Shown here: positions 31,136-40,336 of the stretch, piece after piece
How the letters are laid out: every line of letters starts with the position of its first letter
Position numbering within the stretch: the stretch's first letter is position 1
Source: Lachnotalea sp. AF33-28
GTDB lineage: Bacteria > Bacillota > Clostridia > Lachnospirales > Lachnospiraceae
Reading direction: 5' to 3'
DNA: 64,000 bases
Assembly: GCF_003477885.1 (NCBI RefSeq)
Contig: NZ_QUEE01000002.1
Coordinates: 446,152-510,151, forward strand
Program-made: the position numbers and the translations under genes
The notes under the pieces: model-generated
The model's database searches: none
What the model was told of the DNA's origin: nothing
What the model saw: the letters and a program-made list of their open reading frames with translations, nothing else

Positions 31136-32815
31136 ATGGAAAGATGGATGATTATAGCGATATTTTTTCTGTTGGTTGTTGGAGTTTACGTCTATATGGA
31201 ATACCGCAGAAGGCAGAACAGGAAACGGCTTTTAGAGAAAATCAGAGCGTCCTGGGGAGAAGTGCCTGAGCGTGAGTATACGCTGGATGAGTTCGGAAAG
31301 ATCTCGCATTATTTCCGCAAATCCATGGATGAGAGCTTTTCCATCGACGACATCACATGGAACGATCTGGAGATGGACGATGTTTTCATGTGTATGAACC
31401 ACACCTATTCTTCTCTGGGAGAGGAATATCTCTATAAAATGCTTCGTAAGCCGGTATTTGACGAGAAGGTCCTGGCGGAGCGGGAGAAGCTGATCAGCTA
31501 TTTCCAGAACCCGCAGAACAGGGAAAAGCGGGAGAAGATACAGGTGGATTATGCAGGAATCGGCCGCACGAACAGGATCGCCATGGCGGACTATCTGTAT
31601 AATTTTGTTGGGCTTGAAACGGACGGCAACGCAAAGCACTACATCCAGATTCTGGTGCTGCTCGCGTCCTTTGTGGGAATCTTTTTTTATCCGCAGCTTT
31701 TCGTACTGATCTTTATTTTTGCTATGGGATGGAGCATAAAAACCTATTACGATGATAAGAAGCTGGTGGAGAACTATTTTTCCTGCATTCAATATCTGCT
31801 TTTAATGACAAAATTCGGAGCGGATATTGCAAAGCTGGAAATTGAGGAACTAAAGCCCTATGCCGAGGTGATCGCCCAGGTGTGCAGAAAGCTGAAGCCG
31901 ATGAATAAAAAGGCATTTTGGATCAATGCATCCGGCAGCGGCTCCATGGTGGACCTGTTTATGGATTATTTCCGCCTGGTATTCCATGTGGATCTGATTG
32001 CGTTTAATTCGCTGGTGAAATATGCTAAAGAATACCTGCACGATATCGAAAACCTCATCGATCAGCTGGGAATAGTGGAGAGCTGTATTGCGGTGGCGTC
32101 CTTTAGGGAAAGCATGAGCTATTATGCTGTTCCGAAGCTTTTGCATGGAAAAGGCGCTCATTTCCATGCGGATAACCTGTATCATCCCATGATAGAAGAG
32201 CCGGTGGCCAACAGCATACACGAGGATCGCTCCGTGCTCGTTACCGGCTCCAATGCGTCCGGCAAATCCACTTTCCTAAAGACTGTAGCGCTCAACGCGG
32301 TGCTGGCTCAGACCGTAAACACAGTGCTGGCGGAAAGCTATGAAGCTAATTATTACCGGGTGTTTTCCTCCATGGCGCTTAGGGACGACCTGCAGGGCCA
32401 GGAGAGCTATTATATAGTAGAAATCAAGTCTCTGAAGAGAATTCTGGACAGCATTAACGAGGAAGCGCCCATACTCTGTTTTGTGGATGAAGTGCTTAGG
32501 GGAACCAATACGGTGGAGCGTATCTCCGCCTCTTCCCATATCCTGCAGAATCTGTCCAGCAGAAATGTGATGTGTTTTGCGGCAACGCACGATATTGAGC
32601 TCACCCATATGCTGGAACAGATCTACTCCAACTATCATTTCAGCGAAGAGATTATGGACGACGACATACTGTTTAACTATGTGCTTTACAAGGGGCGCGC
32701 AACGACGAGAAATGCCATTAAACTGTTAGGCATTATGGGCTACAGCGAGGAGATCATCAGCCAGGCGGAACAAACCGCGGCCAGATTCCTCAAAGAGGGC
32801 ACTTGGACATTATAA
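31136..32815 (+). CDS. Membrane-anchored MutS-family ATPase
   Basis: 559 residues from the ATG at 31136 (GGGAG 5 nt upstream); in-frame starts back to 31100 lack a ribosome site. Transmembrane segment at the N-terminus (about 4-22) and a second hydrophobic pair near 170-205, then MutS-like lever helices and a C-terminal MutS ATPase: Walker A GSNASGKST, LQGQESYYIVEI, Walker B ILCFVDEVLRGTNT and ATHDIELT. No mismatch-binding or endonuclease domain is visible. A promoter (TCCACA, 17 bp, TAAAAT at 31085-31090) lies just upstream. Role unknown; membrane attachment argues against ordinary mismatch repair. Confidence 0.9.
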   Translation: MERWMIIAIFFLLVVGVYVYMEYRRRQNRKRLLEKIRASWGEVPEREYTLDEFGKISHYFRKSMDESFSIDDITWNDLEMDDVFMCMNHTYSSLGEEYLYKMLRKPVFDEKVLAEREKLISYFQNPQNREKREKIQVDYAGIGRTNRIAMADYLYNFVGLETDGNAKHYIQILVLLASFVGIFFYPQLFVLIFIFAMGWSIKTYYDDKKLVENYFSCIQYLLLMTKFGADIAKLEIEELKPYAEVIAQVCRKLKPMNKKAFWINASGSGSMVDLFMDYFRLVFHVDLIAFNSLVKYAKEYLHDIENLIDQLGIVESCIAVASFRESMSYYAVPKLLHGKGAHFHADNLYHPMIEEPVANSIHEDRSVLVTGSNASGKSTFLKTVALNAVLAQTVNTVLAESYEANYYRVFSSMALRDDLQGQESYYIVEIKSLKRILDSINEEAPILCFVDEVLRGTNTVERISASSHILQNLSSRNVMCFAATHDIELTHMLEQIYSNYHFSEEIMDDDILFNYVLYKGRATTRNAIKLLGIMGYSEEIISQAEQTAARFLKEGTWTL

Positions 32816-32902
32816 CAGCGGGGTATGCCATATGCGGCAGATCTCTGTATGCCGCCGGTGTTTCCTCTGTAAGCATGATGGAATCGGGAGGATATCAAGA
32901 TT

Positions 32903-33376
32903 ATGGATGTAAAAATATATACGGACGGGGCTGCCAGAGGAAATCCGGACGGCCCCGGCGGGTATGGCGCGATCCTGCAGTACGTGGACGGCAGCGGAAC
33001 CCTGCATGAAAAAGAGTTGTCCCGCGGTTATAAGAAGACCACCAACAACCGGATGGAGCTGATGGCCGCCATCGCCGGCCTGGAGGCTTTAAACAGGCCC
33101 TGCAGGGTGCAGCTGCATTCGGATTCCAGCTATCTTGTAAATGCGTTCAACCAGCACTGGATTGAAGGTTGGATCAAGAAGGGGTGGAAACGCGGCAAAA
33201 ATGAGCCGGTAAAAAACGTAGATCTTTGGAAACGCCTTCTGGCGGCAAAGGCTCCGCATCAGGTGGAGTTTATCTGGGTAAAGGGGCATAACGGGCATCC
33301 TTTAAATGAGCGGTGCGACGTGCTGGCTACCACAGCGGCGGACGGCGATGAGCTGTGGGTGGATGAGGGCGTTTAA
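32903..33376 (+). CDS. rnhA: Ribonuclease HI
   Basis: 157 residues, typical length. Catalytic carboxylates D8 (YTDGAARGNPDGPGG), E52 (NNRMELMA), D74 (HSDSSYL) and D139 (NERCDVLA), with the mobile H129 loop (VKGHNGHP). Degrades RNA in RNA-DNA hybrids. Lies 87 bp after the MutS-like gene and may be co-transcribed. Confidence 0.97.
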   Translation: MDVKIYTDGAARGNPDGPGGYGAILQYVDGSGTLHEKELSRGYKKTTNNRMELMAAIAGLEALNRPCRVQLHSDSSYLVNAFNQHWIEGWIKKGWKRGKNEPVKNVDLWKRLLAAKAPHQVEFIWVKGHNGHPLNERCDVLATTAADGDELWVDEGV

Positions 33377-33545
33377 ACAGCGGGAAAATAGCCATTTCCT
33401 TCTGGCGAAACTTTACAAACTGCTTACAATCTCTTACGTCTTTATTTTCGCTATTTCCTTTTTGCAAACTGTGTGATATCTTAGATTTCAGAAGGAAATT
33501 CATGTCTTGCAGCAGCTGCTGCATTAGTTGGGAAGGCGAATTCAC

Positions 33546-34367
33546 ATGAGCAAGAGACAATGGACAATCACTCTGATCATCATCCTGCTGCTGGTGGTCG
33601 GAACAGGGGTGACACTGGTCAATAAAAAATATATCGACCGCCATTTTAATTACGCTGTGGAGATAACGCAGACAAAGTCTGCATCCAGTGCGGAGCGGGG
33701 ATCGGACAGCCCGGCGGAAGAAACGAAGGGCAATGAAACTCTGGCCGCCGGTGTCAGCGGAGCGGGTCAGAAGGAAACGCAGGCACAGGACGCACAGGAA
33801 GGCGCCGCAGGCGCTGCAAACAGATCGGAAGATCAGGCGGCTCCGGCCGACCTGAAAGATTCCTATGATACCGGCACAGTGAACGAAAATTTACAGAAGG
33901 CTGAGTCGGAATCCGAGGAAGAACTGCCGGTCATAACTCAGGAAAAAACGGTTCTGATGGAGTCCACCTCCGGATATCTTTCATCCGAGGATTATTATCA
34001 AAAGCTGGACAGCATGGAACAGCAGATCAAAAAGACCTGGTCAGACCTAAAAAAACCTACGGTGCAGGATGAAAAAGCGGTGGCCCAGTATGAATATAAG
34101 CTCTGGGACGATGAATTAAATTATATATACCGGGAGCTTCGTTCCAATCTGACAGAAGAGGAATTTGATCAATTGCGCCAGGAAGAAAAGGCCTGGCTTA
34201 AAGTTCGGGATCAGACTGCCGACAGCGCTGCCATGGCCGCCAACACCACCAACGAGCAGGAGCTTCATTACACCCTGTCCCTGACCGCTACCACCAAAGA
34301 GCGCACCTATGAACTGGCCGAGATGTATTTCGACTATATAGAAAAACATCCCATTGCGGGAAGGTAA
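33546..34367 (+). CDS. Anchored protein with C-terminal LprI-like (DUF1311) domain
   Basis: 273 residues from the ATG at 33546, after GGAAGG; an upstream TTG at 33528 is less likely. One N-terminal transmembrane helix (about 5-27), then a low-complexity Ala/Glu/Gln-rich linker to about residue 115, then a helical domain with LWDDELNYIYRELRSNL, QLRQEEKAWLKVRDQTA and TKERTYELAEMY, the pattern of the LprI/lysozyme-inhibitor family. Predicted to face outside. The family name comes from mycobacterial LprI; activity here is unproven. Confidence 0.8.
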   Translation: MSKRQWTITLIIILLLVVGTGVTLVNKKYIDRHFNYAVEITQTKSASSAERGSDSPAEETKGNETLAAGVSGAGQKETQAQDAQEGAAGAANRSEDQAAPADLKDSYDTGTVNENLQKAESESEEELPVITQEKTVLMESTSGYLSSEDYYQKLDSMEQQIKKTWSDLKKPTVQDEKAVAQYEYKLWDDELNYIYRELRSNLTEEEFDQLRQEEKAWLKVRDQTADSAAMAANTTNEQELHYTLSLTATTKERTYELAEMYFDYIEKHPIAGR

Positions 34368-34382
34368 ATTTACGTTATCGAC

Positions 34383-34429
34383 AAAGCCCTGAATCCGTAC
34401 ATCAACTGCTGCGGATCCGGGGCTTTTTT
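34383..34429 (+). terminator. Terminator of the LprI-like gene
   Basis: AAAGCCCTGAATCCG pairs with CGGATCCGGGGCTTT, followed by a T-run, 15 nt after the stop codon. Confidence 0.8.
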
Positions 34430-34459
34430 CAATAGGAAATTCCTTACCTTTGTTCTATC

Positions 34460-34611
34460 ATCATAGGAATTTCTGCCTATGATATAAAAAAGCCCTCCAG
34501 ACAGGATGTACGCTTGCGTGAAGATGTAATATGCCGCTATGCGGCCGCGCCAGGCAAAGGGCTTGGAGTACTGTAAGGCATAGCCCGCACGGCTCTTATG
34601 CCGCTTTTTTT
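34460..34611. repeat. Structured intergenic repeat, family 2, divergent copy, with terminator-like end
   Basis: ATCATAGG/CCTATGAT hairpin (34460-34483), then AAAAAAGCCCTCCAGACAGG, the same order of parts as at 39217 and 41994. The end (34577-34611) is a hairpin GGCATA/TATGCC with inner AGCC/GGCT and a run of seven Ts. The 350-bp gap between the LprI-like gene and tyrS has no gene. Confidence 0.55.
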
Positions 34612-34720
34612 GTGAGCCGGATACTTGATAAATCCGTCTCACTATGATAGGATAAGTGGAAAAGCAGGAATAGCTTCCGATATAATAAAGAGAAATAAAG
34701 TAACCCAGGAGGAATGACGG

Positions 34721-35953
34721 ATGTCAACTAACGTTTATGACGTGCTGGTGGAGAGAGGTTTTATTGAGCAGGCCACCAACGAAGAGGAGATCAGAGAATT
34801 ACTTGGTAAGGGACCGGTTACCTTTTATATAGGGTTTGATGCGACCGCTGACAGCCTGACCGCAGGGCATTTCCTGACCATTATGGCGATGATGCATATG
34901 CAGCGCGCGGGGCATAGGCCGATTGCGCTGTTAGGCGGCGGCACCACAATGGTAGGTGACCCCAGCGGCAAAACCGACATGAGAAAGATCATGACAAAGG
35001 AAACCATTCAGCACAATGCGGACTGTTTTTACCGTCAGCTGTCCAGATTTATCAAGTTTGACAATGACAGCGCAATCATTGAAAACAACGCGAATTGGCT
35101 TTTAAACTTAAATTATGTGGATTTCTTAAGGGAGGTGGGCGCGCATTTCAGCGTAAACCGCATGCTCACCGCCGAGTGTTACAAACAGAGGATGGAAAAA
35201 GGGCTGACCTTCTTTGAATTCAACTATATGGTAATGCAGTCCTACGACTTTTTGGTGCTGAACCAGAAATACGGCTGCTGCCTGGAGATGGGCGGCAATG
35301 ACCAGTGGTCCAACATAATCGGCGGGGTGGAGCTGATCCGCAGAAAAGAAGGAAAGCCTGCTTACGGCCTGACCTTTAAGCTTTTGACCACCAGCGAGGG
35401 CATCAAGATGGGCAAGACTATGAAGGGTGCGGTATGGCTGGATCCGGAGAAGACCTCCCCCTACGAATTCTATCAGTACTGGAGAAACATCGAAGATGTA
35501 AAGGTGGAGGAGTGCCTTGGCCTGCTGACTTTCCTGCCTATGGATGAGGTGAGACGGCTCGGAGCGCTTGAAGGATCTGAAATCAATAAAGCCAAGGAAG
35601 TGCTCGCCTATGAGATCACTAAGATTGTACATGGTGAAGAGGAGGCCAGAAAGGCACAGGAGGCTGCCAAAGCGCTGTTTGTACAGGGCGCGCACAGCGA
35701 AGATATCCCTACTACGGCGTATCCTGCCGATGTATTTGAGAAGGGCATCGACCTGATCACCATGTTAGTGGACAGTAAACTGGCCCCTACGCGTTCCGAG
35801 GGCAGGAGACTGATCCTGGGCGGAGGAGTCGTGGTGAACGGTGAAAAGGAAACGGATTTTGCCAAAACCTATACACCGTCCGATTTTAATGAAAACGGGG
35901 TAATCCTGATTAAAAAGGGTAAAAAAGGATACCATCAGTTTAAAGCGGAATAA
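34721..35953 (+). CDS. tyrS: Tyrosyl-tRNA synthetase
   Basis: 410 residues. Class I signatures: the HIGH-type TAGHFLTIMAMMHM, the Tyr-binding region QSYDFLVLNQKYGCCLEMGGNDQWSN, KMSKS-type IKMGKTM, and a C-terminal S4 RNA-binding domain (about 345-410). AGGAGGAATG precedes the ATG. A promoter TTGATA, 17 bp, TAGGAT lies at 34625-34653. No T-box leader could be found upstream. Confidence 0.97.
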   Translation: MSTNVYDVLVERGFIEQATNEEEIRELLGKGPVTFYIGFDATADSLTAGHFLTIMAMMHMQRAGHRPIALLGGGTTMVGDPSGKTDMRKIMTKETIQHNADCFYRQLSRFIKFDNDSAIIENNANWLLNLNYVDFLREVGAHFSVNRMLTAECYKQRMEKGLTFFEFNYMVMQSYDFLVLNQKYGCCLEMGGNDQWSNIIGGVELIRRKEGKPAYGLTFKLLTTSEGIKMGKTMKGAVWLDPEKTSPYEFYQYWRNIEDVKVEECLGLLTFLPMDEVRRLGALEGSEINKAKEVLAYEITKIVHGEEEARKAQEAAKALFVQGAHSEDIPTTAYPADVFEKGIDLITMLVDSKLAPTRSEGRRLILGGGVVVNGEKETDFAKTYTPSDFNENGVILIKKGKKGYHQFKAE

Positions 35954-36018
35954 TTTTAACCGATTAGGCGGCGGTATGTTTAAACCGCTGCGAATAATTG
36001 CCTAAAGGAGGTGGGAAC

Positions 36019-36171
36019 ATGCCTGCATTTTTAAGTTCCTTGATCTGGTATACTATAAAGTTTGTATTTTTAATCGCTGTTATGGTGGCCGCAGTGGTAT
36101 GCGGCAAGAAATTCAGAGATCATAAGGATGCTAAAAACGCGGCGTCAAGCGCCGCAGAGACAAAAGAATGA
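36019..36171 (+). CDS. 50-residue single-pass membrane protein
   Basis: Starts with a strong AAAGGAGGTGGGAAC ribosome site. Sequence MPAFLSSLIWYTIKFVFLIA, a hydrophobic stretch to about residue 28, then a positively charged, Ala-rich cytoplasmic tail ending ETKE. Lies 65 bp after tyrS and 48 bp before alaS. Function unknown; the ribosome site and clean membrane-plus-charged-tail design make it a credible small gene. Confidence 0.7.
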   Translation: MPAFLSSLIWYTIKFVFLIAVMVAAVVCGKKFRDHKDAKNAASSAAETKE

Positions 36172-36219
36172 CCGAAATAAAAGAGTGACCGAAACAAAAG
36201 AAACAGTGGAGGAAAGATC

Positions 36220-38859
36220 GTGAAAGCATACGGCGTAAATGAACTTAGAAGGATGTTTCTGGAATTTTTCGAAAGCAAGGGACATCTGGCATTAAAGAGC
36301 TTTTCCCTGGTTCCGCACAACGATAACAGCTTGCTGCTGATCAACTCAGGGATGGCTCCTCTTAAGCCATATTTCACCGGGCAGGAGATTCCGCCCAGAA
36401 AGAGGGTGACCACCTGCCAGAAGTGCATCCGCACCGGTGATATTGAAAATATCGGAAAGACAGCGAGACACGGCACTTTTTTTGAAATGCTGGGAAATTT
36501 TTCATTCGGGGATTATTTTAAACAGGAAGCCATTGCCTGGTCCTGGGAATTTTTAACCCAGGTGGTCGGTCTGGACCCGGACCGCCTGTATCCTTCTGTC
36601 TATCTGGAGGATGACGAAGCGTTTGATATCTGGAATAAAGAGATCGGCATTCCGGCCGAACGAATTTTCCGTTTCGGTAAGGAGGATAATTTCTGGGAGC
36701 ACGGCGCAGGCCCCTGCGGTCCCTGTTCCGAGATCTATTATGACCGCGGTGAAAAATACGGCTGCGGTAAGCCTGGCTGTACAGTTGGCTGCGAATGTGA
36801 CCGCTATATAGAGGTTTGGAACAACGTATTCACGCAGTTTGAGAATGACGGACACGGTAACTATACCGAGCTGTCACAGAAAAACATCGATACCGGCATG
36901 GGGCTGGAGCGTCTGGCCGTGGTGGTCCAGGATGCGGATTCCCTGTTTACGGTGGATACCAATAAGGCTTTGCTGGACCGGGTATGCGAGCTGGCCGGCA
37001 AAAAATATCTGGAAGATCCTAAGACGGACATGTCCCTGCGCATTGTAACAGACCATATTAAATCCTGTACCTTCATGATATCCGACGGCATCATGCCATC
37101 CAACGAGGGCAGGGGCTATGTCCTGCGCCGTCTGCTGCGCCGGGCTGCCCGCCACGGAAGGCTTCTGGGAATCGAAGGCAGATTTCTGGCGAACCTTAGC
37201 GAGACCGTAATCAGCATGTCCAAGGACGGCTATCCGGAACTGGATGAGAAGAAGGCCATGATCTTTAAGGTGCTGTCTGAAGAGGAAGATAAATTCAACA
37301 AAACCATAGATCAGGGGCTCGGTATCCTTCAGGATATGGAAGCGGCTTTAGAGGCCGCCGGCAGCAAGACGCTGTCCGGAGAGGATGCCTTTAAGCTCTA
37401 CGATACTTACGGATTTCCGCTGGATCTGACGAAGGAGATTCTGGAAGAAAAGGGATTTGCGATCGACGAAGACGGCTTTACTGCATGTATGAAAAAGCAG
37501 AAGGAAACTGCCAGAGCTGCCAGAAAAACCACGAATTATATGGGAGCGGATGCTACCGTTTACGATGAGATCGATCCGGCGGTCACCACCGGTTTTGTGG
37601 GCTATGATCATCTGGAATATGTTTCAAAGATCACGGTGCTGACGACGCCCGATGAGCTGGTGGAAGCTCTGACCGACGGGCAGGAGGGCACGATTATTAC
37701 GGAGGAAACACCGTTTTACGGCACCATGGGCGGCCAACAGGCGGATACCGGAATCATCCGGACCGATACGGCAGAGTTCACGGTCAATGATGTGATCCAT
37801 CTAAAGGGTGGTAAGGTCGGTCATGTAGGTGTGGTGACTTCGGGGATGTTTAAAACTGGGGATCAGGTAAAGCTGATTGTAAACCGCACAAACCGCGCCG
37901 ATACCTGTAAGAACCACAGCGCAACTCATCTGCTGCAGAAGGCGCTGCGCACCGTGCTGGGATCCCATGTGGAGCAGGCCGGTTCACTGGTCACTGCGGA
38001 CAGGCTGCGTTTTGACTTCACACATTTTTCCGCCATGACCCCGGAAGAGATCACGCAGGTAGAAGCGATTGTAAACGCAGAGATTGCCAACGGCCTGGAA
38101 GTGGAAACCAGGGTGATGAGCATTGAGGATGCTAAGAAATCCGGCGCGATGGCCCTGTTTGGAGAGAAATACGGGGACAGCGTGCGCGTTGTCAGCATGG
38201 GCGAATTTTCCAGAGAACTGTGCGGCGGTACGCATGTGAAGAATACAGGCTCCATATCCGCGTTTAAGATCGTTTCCGAAGGCGGCATCGCTGCCGGTGT
38301 GCGCAGAATTGAGGCCCTGACCGGTGAAGGCGTGTTCCGGTATTACCGGGAGGTAGAGAAGGAACTCCATGAGGCGGCCGCAGCAGCGAAGACGGACGCT
38401 GCGGGACTGGTAAAGAAGATACAGACGCTTTTTGCGGATATCAAGGCATTGCAGTCGGAAAATGAGAAATTAAAGAGCCGGCTGGCAAAGGATGCGCTGG
38501 GCGATGTGATGGATGACATAAAGGAGATCGGCGGCGTGAAGGTGCTCACGGCCAAGCTGGAAGGCGTGGATATGAACGGCCTTAGAAATCTTGGCGACCA
38601 GCTGAAGGAAAAGCTGGGAGAGGGCGTTGTGGTGCTGGCTTCTGCAGCGGAAGGCAAGGTAAACCTGATCGCCATGGCAACCGACGCGGCGATGAAGGCA
38701 GGAGCTCATGCCGGCAACTTGATCAAGTCCATAGCCGGGGGCGTTGGAGGGGGCGGCGGCGGAAGGCCGAATATGGCCCAGGCCGGCGGCAAAAATCCCG
38801 CCGGAATCGACGATTGTTTGAAGAAAGCGGAAGAAGTTTTGAAAGAACAGGTAAAATAA
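36220..38859 (+). CDS. alaS: Alanyl-tRNA synthetase
   Basis: 879 residues, GTG start after GGAGGAAAG. Class II catalytic domain (VTTCQKCIRTGDIENIGKTA, MLGNFSFGDYF, GMGLERLAVV), the editing domain with zinc-type motifs (NHSATHLLQKALR, CGGTHVKNTG), a coiled coil and the C-Ala domain with a Gly-rich loop near the end (GGVGGGGGGRPN). Complete and typical. Confidence 0.98.
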   Translation: MKAYGVNELRRMFLEFFESKGHLALKSFSLVPHNDNSLLLINSGMAPLKPYFTGQEIPPRKRVTTCQKCIRTGDIENIGKTARHGTFFEMLGNFSFGDYFKQEAIAWSWEFLTQVVGLDPDRLYPSVYLEDDEAFDIWNKEIGIPAERIFRFGKEDNFWEHGAGPCGPCSEIYYDRGEKYGCGKPGCTVGCECDRYIEVWNNVFTQFENDGHGNYTELSQKNIDTGMGLERLAVVVQDADSLFTVDTNKALLDRVCELAGKKYLEDPKTDMSLRIVTDHIKSCTFMISDGIMPSNEGRGYVLRRLLRRAARHGRLLGIEGRFLANLSETVISMSKDGYPELDEKKAMIFKVLSEEEDKFNKTIDQGLGILQDMEAALEAAGSKTLSGEDAFKLYDTYGFPLDLTKEILEEKGFAIDEDGFTACMKKQKETARAARKTTNYMGADATVYDEIDPAVTTGFVGYDHLEYVSKITVLTTPDELVEALTDGQEGTIITEETPFYGTMGGQQADTGIIRTDTAEFTVNDVIHLKGGKVGHVGVVTSGMFKTGDQVKLIVNRTNRADTCKNHSATHLLQKALRTVLGSHVEQAGSLVTADRLRFDFTHFSAMTPEEITQVEAIVNAEIANGLEVETRVMSIEDAKKSGAMALFGEKYGDSVRVVSMGEFSRELCGGTHVKNTGSISAFKIVSEGGIAAGVRRIEALTGEGVFRYYREVEKELHEAAAAAKTDAAGLVKKIQTLFADIKALQSENEKLKSRLAKDALGDVMDDIKEIGGVKVLTAKLEGVDMNGLRNLGDQLKEKLGEGVVVLASAAEGKVNLIAMATDAAMKAGAHAGNLIKSIAGGVGGGGGGRPNMAQAGGKNPAGIDDCLKKAEEVLKEQVK

Positions 38860-38870
38860 GCAATTTCCTG

Positions 38871-38998
38871 TTGACGAAATAGAAAATTATGCTATAATAA
38901 CTACTGTGCTAAGATAATACCCAAACAGTTGTATTATGGCGAATTATCGCCGAGGTTCATGCACAAGTACACAACTGGAGGGAGGTTAGGTGTGAGCT
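38871..38998 (+). promoter_or_regulatory. rpsU promoter and structured leader
   Basis: TTGACG (38871-38876), 16-bp spacer, TATAAT (38893-38898). The leader of about 95 nt contains ATAATAC/GTATTAT, GGCGA/TCGCC, and CAGTTGT (38926-38932) able to pair with ACAACTG (38971-38977) immediately before the Shine-Dalgarno. The last pairing could govern S21 translation. Confidence 0.6.
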
Positions 38999-39175
38999 AT
39001 GTCAAACGTAATCGTAAAAGATAACGAAAGTTTAGATAGCGCTTTACGCAGATTCAAGAGAAACTGTGCTAAGGCTGGTATCCAGCAGGAGATTCGTAAG
39101 AGAGAGCATTACGAAAAACCGAGCGTAAGACGTAAGAAAAAGTCTGAAGCTGCAAGAAAACGCAAATATAACTAA
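38999..39175 (+). CDS. rpsU: Ribosomal protein S21
   Basis: 58 residues: MSNVIVKDNESLDSALRRFK at the start, then the basic helices with CAKAGIQQEIRKREHYEKP and the Lys/Arg-rich tail. Exact length and pattern of bS21. The GGAGG at 38981-38985 is rather far (13 nt) from the ATG, with TAGGTG closer. Confidence 0.97.
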   Translation: MSNVIVKDNESLDSALRRFKRNCAKAGIQQEIRKREHYEKPSVRRKKKSEAARKRKYN

Positions 39176-39185
39176 TCAGTGGCAA

Positions 39186-39215
39186 AACACAGGAGTATAG
39201 ACTCCTGTGTTTTTT
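39186..39215 (+). terminator. rpsU terminator
   Basis: AACACAGGAGT and ACTCCTGTGTT form an 11-bp perfect stem with loop ATAG and a T-run, 10 nt after the stop. Confidence 0.92.
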
Positions 39216-39216
39216 C

Positions 39217-39334
39217 ATTACATAGGAAAGTTCTCCGAACTCTCCTATGTAATAAAAAGCCCTCCGGGCAGGAACGCACTGCGGCGGAATGGAATGATGT
39301 CGCTGAAGCGACCCGCCGCAGGCGGGATTCTTTC
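39217..39334. repeat. Structured intergenic repeat, family 2, copy A
   Basis: ATTACATAGGA/TCCTATGTAAT hairpin, then AAAAAGCCCTCCGGGCAGG, then GCACTGCGGCGG...GTCGC/GCGAC...CCGCCGCAGGCGG, a nested two-part hairpin. The second half matches 42044-42095 closely. Confidence 0.7.
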
Positions 39335-39481
39335 TTGGTTACAGGAAACGAGATTTTGCTATGCATAGCTGTCATAAACCTCCCGCGCATGACGGAGTTC
39401 TGTCGGCATTTCTGAACAGTCACGATGAGATTATTTATTCTGAATAAGTATCCCATAAGATGTAAATGCGGATAAAATTAT

Positions 39482-39616
39482 GGTATAATATCGACAGATA
39501 TTATACCTGCGCTGATTTCCGTCCGCGAAGCGGACAATTTCCCTAGGAAATCATGCGCATCCCCCCCGGAGGGGCCATGTCAGCCTGCTGACATGGCATA
39601 ATGTCGGCAGACATTA
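39482..39616. other. Chain of perfect hairpins upstream of the P-loop kinase gene
   Basis: In 135 bp: GGTATAATATC/GATATTATACC (39482-39507), GTCCGC/GCGGAC (39521-39535), ATTTCC/GGAAAT (39537-39551), GCCATGTCAGC/GCTGACATGGC (39574-39597) and TAATGTC/GACATTA (39599-39616), with a CCCC/GGGG pair between. No coding frame. The gap 39176-39671 is otherwise empty. Confidence 0.7.
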
Positions 39617-39671
39617 CATCAATAAATAACGGACAGGCTGTATATAACCGTGCAGGAAGGAGCGAAAGCGT

Positions 39672-40277
39672 TTGAATATCTACTACATCGGAGGTTCTCC
39701 GTGCTGCGGCAAAAGCACGGTGGCAGAAAAAATGGCAAAAACCTTTGGCTTTTATTATTTTAAGGTGGATGACCTGTTAAATGAGTATATGATCCGAGGT
39801 ACGGCGGCAGGGAATCCTTTCCTGGCAAAAATGGCCGCAATGTCGCCGGAAGAAACCTGGATGCGGAATCCCAAGATCCAAAAGGAGGAGGAACTTGAGT
39901 ATTACCGGCAGGTGTATGGGTTTGTCTGCCGGGATCTGGAACGCATACAAACTGCAGACGGAATCATAACGGAGGGGGCGGCTTATCTGCCCGAACTGAT
40001 GAAACAGAGCGGAGTCGATTGCCGTCATTATCTGTGCATGACGCCCACCAGGGATTTTCAGGTACTCCATTACAGGGAGCGGGATTGGATTCCCTATATA
40101 CTGGAAGGCTGCAGCGACAGGGAGAAGGCATTTCAAAACTGGATGGAACGGGATGCCTTGTTTGCAGAAGACGTAAAGCGGAGCGCCGGAGAGCTGGGGT
40201 ACCGGACCCTGCTGATCGACGGGAGCGCCGGAGAGGATGATATTTTTCGCGAGGTCTGCCGCATCTTCGGTTTATAA
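39672..40277 (+). CDS. P-loop nucleotide kinase-like protein
   Basis: 201 residues, TTG start about 10 nt after AGGAAGGAG. Walker A GGSPCCGKST near the N-terminus, then FYYFKVDDLLNEY, which holds the substrate-site Asp, and a lid-like Arg region (HYRERDWIPY). Resembles small-molecule or nucleotide kinases of the AAA_18/shikimate-kinase-like group. Substrate unknown. First gene of a short run with the acetyltransferase and cysteine-cluster protein. Confidence 0.75.
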   Translation: MNIYYIGGSPCCGKSTVAEKMAKTFGFYYFKVDDLLNEYMIRGTAAGNPFLAKMAAMSPEETWMRNPKIQKEEELEYYRQVYGFVCRDLERIQTADGIITEGAAYLPELMKQSGVDCRHYLCMTPTRDFQVLHYRERDWIPYILEGCSDREKAFQNWMERDALFAEDVKRSAGELGYRTLLIDGSAGEDDIFREVCRIFGL

Positions 40278-40336
40278 AGACCGGCATAGAAGCAAAACCG
40301 GCCGAATGGCAGATACGCGTGAGGAAAGGAATGCAT

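Noticed and set aside
34370..34720. T-box riboswitch upstream of tyrS
   Set aside because: The T-box anticodon-side sequence and the conserved TGGNACCGCG were looked for and not found; only terminator-like hairpins and repeats are present.
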